From Lingula anatina (taxonomy: Eukaryota; Brachiopoda; Lingulata; Lingulida; Lingulidae): a stretch of DNA of 35,182 nt. The number at the start of each line of letters is the position of its first letter. Position 1 is the first letter of the stretch. The notes under the pieces are model-generated. The model ran no database searches. It saw nothing but the letters and a program-made list of their open reading frames with translations, and was not told where the DNA came from. A program made the position numbers and the translations under genes. The stretch spans positions 210,984 through 246,165 of the forward strand of contig NW_019775704.1 in NCBI RefSeq assembly GCF_001039355.2, given 5' to 3'. Below are positions 28,561-35,182 of the stretch, in pieces.

Positions 28561-29660
28561 CCGTCATATTTGTGAAACAGCTCCCCCTTTAACATTAATA
28601 GACCACATTAAAAATATCAAAATGCCTATTCTCACAGAAAAGAACTTGTTCAAACCTAAACTAAAATACTATCAGTCCGTGCAGGCACTATGCCAGAGTC
28701 GCGTGTTCTTTCCAGGTTTTGATCCTTAATTTTATTCTGGAGTTGCTCTTCCGAACACGTCTGATAGTTTCAGATACAACTTTCTTTTTGGTCGTCTGCA
28801 TAGTGATGACAATGTTATTTCAAGTGTGGCGTGATTACCCCCATTACAATATGTTTCGGCGCATGGGCAATGCATTAATTTAAAATCATCAGTATACTCT
28901 GTATATTATGAACACAATATATGGCAATATACCGTGTATGCCTCCGATCATTGGAAAACTCAGGACTTACTCTTTATATCATGCATAGATGTATAATCTA
29001 CCGACGCATATTAATAACCACAAAACACTGTAGGCCTATATTGAGGCGGGGTACAAATCATCAATAATTGTAATTATATTTTGAGTCATAAATATGTCGA
29101 TCTATCAAATTGTTTCCCCACGGGCATGTCCTCAGTCCTTATGATGTTACAATATAAGTAAAGTAACCGATTTGACCATTGCTGCCTAAACATTGTAATG
29201 TACATATTTCTTATATTACAGATGCCTGTTCTACATGTCTAAGCAGCTGTATTGCTTTGTGATATAGATGCACGTACCCCCTATTCGATATGTTATCATT
29301 GTCCTATCACCATCAGTTTTAAGAGTTTCGCTTTGTATCCTTAACGTTAACATAGAATTACGTTGCCATACGGGTTGTCAATTGAGATATTTACTTAAAG
29401 ACACTGATCTCATGATCATCTGTGGTATGTTGTCTTCTGGACAAATATTCTTACATACCATTAATTGTATGACGTGTTTAAGACCAACTGTGGTCATTTT
29501 CGTGTACATAAACTGGACATGAACACTCTGAAATATTAACGTTAGTGCGTATCGGTTGTACATTATACTGCTAACCGAAAATTATATGAAACTTTCATCA
29601 AAAATATGTAAAAAAGGGGAAGCGAATTAAATATTTGGAATGAAATTCAAAGTACACATT
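28560..29660. repeat. Upstream block of EF-hand unit II
   Basis: Counterpart of 23005-24080. It includes the conserved segment at about 29222-29395 with a GTAATA donor-like site on the minus strand (29219-29214). The homology marks the second copy of the duplicated unit. Confidence 0.7.
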
Positions 29661-29948
29661 CGAGTGATAGGATCACACATACGGTATGTAAAGGATACAT
29701 TTTGATGGCAAGACACACAATAAAAATAAGAATAAGAAAATGCAAAAGTAAATGACCACCATACGTTTCTACATAGTATACTCTAGATTTGACTCATAAA
29801 GACTTGCTTCGCCCATTAATAGTGTTTGTCTGTCCAGCTATTTTATATCGTTGTAGCCAACTATTTGTACATGCATGGACATAACTTAAATATGGATAGT
29901 GTGTTACAATATACTAAAAACTGGAAAAGAACTAGTATGTGCGATTAC

Positions 29949-30023
29949 CGCTAATCCAAATGACATATTTTCGGCTGGAACAATCACCATAAGCAGCAGA
30001 ATTACAGATTTCGAGGAAAACAT
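29949..30023 (-). CDS. Orphan signal-peptide exon D of the EF-hand cluster
   Basis: A third 75-nt, 25-codon exon, MFSSKSVILLLMVIVPAENM..., aligned in length, frame and hydrophobic core with those of genes B and C. It ends at a GTAATC donor. No EF-hand exon lies between it and gene C, so it is either a relic of a deleted gene or an alternative first exon for exon 26577-26032, with which its phase fits. Its upstream acceptor is TATTTATAAG, weaker than the CAG of the others. Confidence 0.7.
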
Positions 30024-30095
30024 CTTTAACAAGTCTCAGTCAACACGACCTTATAAATAAGAGGAAACACGAATGACATATGTACATCAGCTGGA

Positions 30096-30126
<31 letters not shown>

Positions 30127-32213
30127 TTTGTTTGTTCAGTAGACTGTACATGGGTAAAATGAATAAAAATAAGATGAAAAATGTTATTAAATAAATAGAC
30201 AGTTGAAATATTAAGATATATATTACAACGTAAAGATAAAAAGCCAGAAAAATCAATAATAAAACCTTTTGAAAAAATACGTTTTTAATTTTTTGTTATC
30301 TTGGCGGATTATAATATTATATTACTACACGCATGCTGCTCGATAGTTTTCTTTTTTTAAATATGACACAGTGCTTAATTTTAAAATGTAACATTAAATA
30401 TGCTGGCTGGAATATATAGAATATTGTACATTTGTATGTCTGCAGGGGTATATGCCTCCGTTGAATGATGTACTATACTTATGGTTTGCTTCCAAAAAGA
30501 CATATACAGGTAGAAAACACGGCAATCGTTGCTAGCTAAATTGGAACTGGGGATCTTACTGCGAAGTTAACAGACCATGATAATTGAATGTTATACTTAG
30601 AGCCTTACACGCTTGAAATACTAATTCAATCCGTTGGATATCCTATTTCCACGGACACTCAATCCTTAAAGCTGTTAGAAATAGTAAAATCACTAATCTA
30701 AACATTACTGCCCACATATTTGACATTTTTCTTACCTGATGTATGTCCTCCACGTCCTCCACGTCTAAGGTTGTGTTGCTTCAAGGAGAGTGGTCTTCTT
30801 CGATTACTTGATATCCCACCTCCTCTGGTTAAAGATGATGTCACACGTTTCCCCAATTCGACATGTTATCACCATCAGCTTTAAGAGTATCACTTTGTAT
30901 CTTTAAATGTAAACATTGAATTACATTTTCATACGGGTTGTCAAGTGACATATTTTTACATTATCTTATACATACTGTTCATTAGTCATATCAATACTTT
31001 TATGCTGTTTTATAGACACATTGTTTTATAGACATATTGTGGCCGTTATTGTGTGAGGAAAGTGTAATCCATCAAATTTTGTACGTTACCAATAATCACG
31101 TACATGTATCAGTTGTATATTCTTCTGATGACCGAAAATTATATGAAACTTTGATCAAAATGATATACAGAAGGGATATCAAATTAATTATTTAAAACAA
31201 ATGTAAAGAATAAAGTTAAGATAACATTTTCGTAGTATTAAACTTGCTGCTTATAAGTATACTGGTACTTTCGCGTATGTGGTTCTGTCATTCTTTGCTA
31301 GTGGTTACAAAATGTTGAATTTGACCGAAAATTTCAAACATTCTCTGGGAAGCTGTAATTTTGCGATGTGATAGCTACACCATCACAGTTTATCATTTCA
31401 TAAAAAGGGAAACAGCAGCTGCCCTTTTTAGGGCACACAGGAGAGTTGAACAGCTATACCCACCAAATCTAAGACGCGTTACCCTGGGTAATATATTTTG
31501 CACAAACTAATGAAAGTCTAATGGAATGTTTTCAGTTTTAGTTTAAATCATAAGGGGGTGTTGTCTCAATGCTTCAAAACTGGGTTTGAAGAATTTAATC
31601 CACATTTCATGATTAATAAAAATGGTGAATATGTGGGTCACGGTAACGTTATTGACGCGGGTACATGTACAAAAACTTTTTATNAAAGAAAGGAGCAGTC
31701 TAAAGGTCTTTTATGGCTGATCAAGTGATCTATTCATTTTATCCCTTGGCATGTCGAATTTATTTGAGTCACATAAGAATCTAGTAGAAGTGGTTTACAT
31801 GTGTTACTGGGAATCCACGCTCCACCGATGCTCGGTTCGTATGTACCTTTAAGAAAGATTCTGAATAGTAAGGTCATGTCACCCTTTTCGTGATTATCAT
31901 GTTATTGTGTGGTTTTATTATTATTATTACATGTACGTTTATTTACATGTTGACGAACAACCTTATTAATCGAGCCGGAAAATAAAAATGAACGCCTTTC
32001 CATAATTCACTTGGAATGCAAATATTGACAAATATGGCTTATCTTGACAAAAAAACTACTTTAAATGGTTTGTAAAATAAAACTCAAACTTCTCCCAAAT
32101 ATATCCCCGTTTTCAATACATTTTTTATGTTTCAATGGCCGTTGGGTTTGTGTAAAGCATTTTTTTAAATGGCAGATGTAATTAAATGTATGTTACTTAA
32201 TTCTCAATTTTAG
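30024..32213. other. Intergenic region between EF-hand cluster and acyltransferase
   Basis: This holds an (AAT)n tract at about 30096-30126, the third copy of the conserved upstream segment (30736-30960), and an N at 31684. An unseen 5' exon of the acyltransferase gene must lie here or further left, because its first visible exon starts in mid-codon. I could not identify it. Confidence 0.4.
30736..30838 (-). other. Exon-like segment, unit III
   Basis: On the minus strand an open frame, RGGGISSNRRRPLSL and then Gly/Arg-rich RRGGRGGHTS, ends at a good donor (CAG|GTAAGA). Units I and II have no such insert at the matching place, though each has a donor-like GTAA there. It may be a 5' exon of the cluster or an unrelated exon. 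I do not recognise it. Confidence 0.25.
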
Positions 32214-33773
32214 TGTTTGATGCCTCGGCCAAACTACCAAGCGGTGTGCTGGACGGGAATTTCAGATGGCTAGGTTCCTACAGCGAGTGTCTGGCCGTGG
32301 ACGCCTATGTCCTGTACAATGTGACCAACCCTGACAACACCACCTGGACAGCGGATGACCAGTTTGGTGGACAGTACTGTACGGGCTACGTAGGGATACA
32401 ACAGGTGGGGAACAGGAGATACCCATCAAAGATGGAACGTTACTATAACGTTACCGTAACGTTTATATAACCAAAGAACGTTATGGTGAAGTTATGGTAA
32501 CGCTATAAAACGTTCTGGGTGTTGGGTAGGTATTGTGATATACATGTACGGGACAAAGAGCGTCAGAGGTCATTGACAATTCACCCTTATACTATCAGCA
32601 TGTCTTTGCTGTCTCCCCTCACTGGGAAGAACAAAAACATGTTGATGATTTAGATGTGAGCTTCCAGGGACGGAGACGCAGGGTGGTATAAGAACGAATT
32701 TCTTGACTTTTAGCATGTGGATGACGATCAGATATAAACTATTTGTTATACCTTGTTCTTCCGTTTCTTTAAACAGCATGCGTATTTTTCCGATAACGAA
32801 CATGCGAGAACCCATCAAAGAATGTACAGGTAAATCTGGGTTCGTACTGGGAATTAAAAGTCGCCGGAAAAATAATGGATCCCTAATAGACCTCATTCTA
32901 AACCCATATATATTCGAAGATCGTAATAACTTGGTCACGCCTGTTGAATTCAGTGAGCACTTTTCTGCTTTGGTTTAATGCTAAATGTTCATATTTTAGC
33001 CCGGCCAACCACCCGCGACTCTTAGCATTGGTTTATGTGTTCCAACAGGATGCAGTAACCAAGACTTGAAACACTTACTGAACGCATGTAAGTAGCCTAC
33101 ACTATTCCTGATCCAGGAACTGTATATTTAATAAATAAACAATGCAGTGATGAAAACATTGGGTTTATACTGTTATGACCTTTCAGTATGTAAAAAGTAT
33201 GTGGATTTTTTTCTGCATAACTCGGAATTAATCGATCTTAAATTGATCTTTATAGTGCCATTGGTGGCATAGCGGGTTGGAGAGGGAGTTGCAATTAATA
33301 TTACACTTGCTAAAACTAGAATTAAAACAGTTTTGTGTGGAACCTATGTGAACGCGGCTCACGCCGTCCAGAAAGGATTAAATGACATATTCCATGCGTC
33401 GTAGCCTCAGATTTGGTTAGGGAGGGATTCGAAAAACTGAAGTGTCTACTAGCTTTGAGCTAGGGAAGTTATTTCACTAGATTTTATTATATTATGTCTG
33501 CTTCCATTTTTAAGGTATGATACAATCCACATCCACGTTTTGATGCTAATTTTGAATTAAAGTATATATGATTGACCTTTTCTGGCAATTCTTAAGATCG
33601 TAAAACCAGGAACAATGATTGAATGGGCATATTATTATTATTGTTATGATTGTTAATATAATTTCAGTTATATCTATCCTACGAATAAAATCTCCACTTT
33701 TGGAAAAGGCTGCTTTTGCCTGCAACAAACAAGACCGACCGATGAACAGCGGTGCAATTGCAGTTATGTAAGT

Positions 33774-33845
<72 letters not shown>

Positions 33846-34560
33846 TGTTGACTGGAATCCCGGAGGTGGTCTCTTAAATGATTGTCTGAATGAAGGGAAA
33901 TCAACACCACATTATTCTCATTCTCAGTCGAGACAATCTAATTTCTTCTAAACTAAAATGCTTTTCTTACAGATGCATCGCAGGGTTAGTTGTGCTATGC
34001 GTACTTATTGGAACCATATATGACATCGTACACCAGAACATGGGTTTTAATCACAAACCATTGATTCCCTACGCCGGTGAGACAAAATTCACCAGTAACG
34101 GTGCTGCCTCCATGGGGGTTGATGAACACACACCACTAATACATTCTCAGAAAAATGTGGGTTATTCGAATTCCGAAAATAGTGGCGCCAATGGTAAGTG
34201 AGGGGTATGATGTAGAAATTTTTAAAATTTGAATCATTTTATTTTCGAATTAATTAGTCTTTCACTCACTCACACACCCACTCATTCCTGTTCCCTCACT
34301 CAATTTTTTAACTCACTTACTCACCAGTGTGTTTTCCTGTCGTTAATTTAATCCATTCACTTACACATTTACTTTTTATACCTTTTTTTCAGGCATTATG
34401 CATAAAGTCCTTGTAGCTTTTTCTGTATACACAAACGGTGCCAAAGTTCTGAACACCAAGCAAGCCAGTGGAGCTCTCACTTGTGTCAACGGAATACGGT
34501 TTCTGAGTCTCTCCTGGGTTATTTGGGGACACACCTACGTTTTTGCAATGACTACGATTG
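32214..34560 (+). CDS. NRF-6-like acyltransferase-3 family protein, partial
   Basis: A membrane protein of the nose-resistant-to-fluoxetine family: an extracellular NRF domain followed by a multi-pass acyltransferase-3 domain. Five visible exons with consistent phases: 32214-32404, 33000-33087, 33668-33767, 33973-34193 and 34393-34560. Exon 1 has FDASAKLPSGVLDGNFRWLG and SECLAVDAY; exon 2 has LSIGLCVPTGCSNQDL. Both are hallmark NRF motifs with paired cysteines. Exon 3 ends NSGAIAV, leading into transmembrane segment GLVVLCVLIGTIYDIV of exon 4, then a hydrophilic loop. Exon 5 has VAFSVYTNGAKVLNTKQ and LTCVNGIRFLSLSWVIWGHT, the start of the acyltransferase core with its GH motif. The signal peptide and first NRF residues are missing on the left, and the remaining membrane helices lie beyond the right edge. 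C. elegans NRF-6 acts in lipid or drug transport; the substrate here is unknown. Confidence 0.93.
32405..32999 (+). other. Intron of the acyltransferase gene with AACGTT cluster
   Basis: Bases 32434-32515 hold at least five ACGTT or AACGT motifs, including the perfect palindrome ACGTTACCGTAACGT (about 32448-32462). An AACGTTATGG...AACGTTCT arrangement follows. The rest is unremarkable. Confidence 0.6.
33776..33845. repeat. (CT)n(GT)n compound microsatellite
   Basis: A CT tract joins a GT tract in the intron just downstream of the third visible acyltransferase exon. Confidence 0.95.
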
Positions 34561-34788
34561 GTAAGTTTATTTATTTATTAAGTTTTGTTTTTTTATAGCA
34601 ACCGTGACTGGTAAGTTAGTTAATGTGTTAACTATATATTCCTTATCTAAAAATATTAAGTATGTTGCAGTCACTGGATGCATCGTAAATTTGATGATAA
34701 TCTCGACATTATCTGTCATGTAGTTGTACACTCTGAGGGCGTTATATTTTCTGTCTCCTCCATCCCAGTGTACCACAAACTTTCATAG

Positions 34789-34935
34789 AGACCATTCCCA
34801 CAGATTTCTGGATCGATCTATCTCTCTGAGGAGTCTCACTAAATTACGATCAACTTAACCGGCTTTAATGTCTGTCACGCCTAGTAAGGGAGTAAGGTCG
34901 ATCCAGATGGATCGATCTAAGTATGGGAACCCAGT
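34789..34935. mobile_element. GATCGATC-type MITE, copy 3
   Basis: Opposite orientation to the other copies: AGACCATTCCCACAG at the left, GATCGATC blocks inside both ends, and GGGAACCCAGT at the right. It has an exact 5-bp target-site duplication, CATAG (34784-34788 and 34936-34940). It lies in the intron after the last visible acyltransferase exon. Confidence 0.88.
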
Positions 34936-34940
34936 CATAG

Positions 34941-35182
34941 TCTTATTCACAAGAAAATAGCAACAAAGAGTATTTATTGTTAAAGATTTGGCCAAACAAG
35001 GCCGCTTTTGTGATACAAGCCCACTTCCTAGTCATTTTAACAATGTAACAAATTGTTGCCTATATTAAATGTTATGGCCTTAGGGATAAAAAGACATATT
35101 AAATATTCAATAAGACTCATCATCCTAAAATTATGACGTAACGAGTCAGCAAAAATTAATATTTACAGACAATTTTGCACAA
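34941..35182 (+). other. Intron sequence to the window edge
   Basis: Presumably still within the acyltransferase gene. No exon or repeat is recognised. Confidence 0.4.

Noticed and set aside
31125-31137. CTGATGA followed by GAAA, like a second hammerhead
   Set aside because: Only two bases separate the core motifs, so stem II cannot form, and the paralogous sequences at 29.57 kb and 23.99 kb lack the motif.

Overview
The window looks like nuclear DNA of a marine invertebrate, most likely a mollusc or another lophotrochozoan. The evidence is split genes with GT/AG introns, AT-rich noncoding DNA full of microsatellites and short inverted-repeat transposons, a secreted AA15-type polysaccharide monooxygenase with a mucin-like tail, and an NRF-6-like acyltransferase. 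There are no bacterial operons, and I recognise no tRNA or rRNA gene. The species cannot be fixed from sequence alone.

Layout. 1-10380: no gene I can defend; it holds simple repeats, a 170-bp tandem duplication, a fold-back structure near 4.1-4.4 kb, one unrecognised 170-codon ORF and a short MITE at 9.3 kb. 10381-13145 (minus): a complete five-exon AA15 LPMO gene, 467 codons. 13.6-31.2 kb: a cluster of tandemly duplicated, minus-strand, secreted EF-hand genes related to sarcoplasmic calcium-binding protein. It has three large coding exons (two of them almost identical) and three signal-peptide exons, all joined in the same phase. The duplicated units also share 1-1.5 kb flanking blocks. 32214-34560 (plus): the 5' part of an NRF-6-like acyltransferase-3 gene that runs off the right edge.

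The most unusual part is 17358-19455. This 2.1-kb insert lies exactly between the two near-identical 1.49-kb EF-hand copies. On the minus strand it carries a 229-codon ORF I do not recognise. That ORF is followed 38 nt after its stop by a perfect metazoan histone-type 3' stem-loop, and further downstream by a complete type I hammerhead ribozyme with a tiny palindromic stem III. Across the noncoding part, read on the plus strand, lie twelve short hairpins of different stem sequence. All have a five-base loop of the form NUYUC closed by a pyrimidine-guanine pair, and two 75-bp repeat copies vary in a pairing-preserving way. Two 142-bp tandem units each hold two such hairpins and a histone-like stem-loop. 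I interpret the insert as an undescribed or poorly described retroelement using RNA-structure modules. Neither the class of the element nor the function of the hairpins can be shown here.

At least six short inverted-repeat elements occur, two of them in places where paralogous copies give the empty site.
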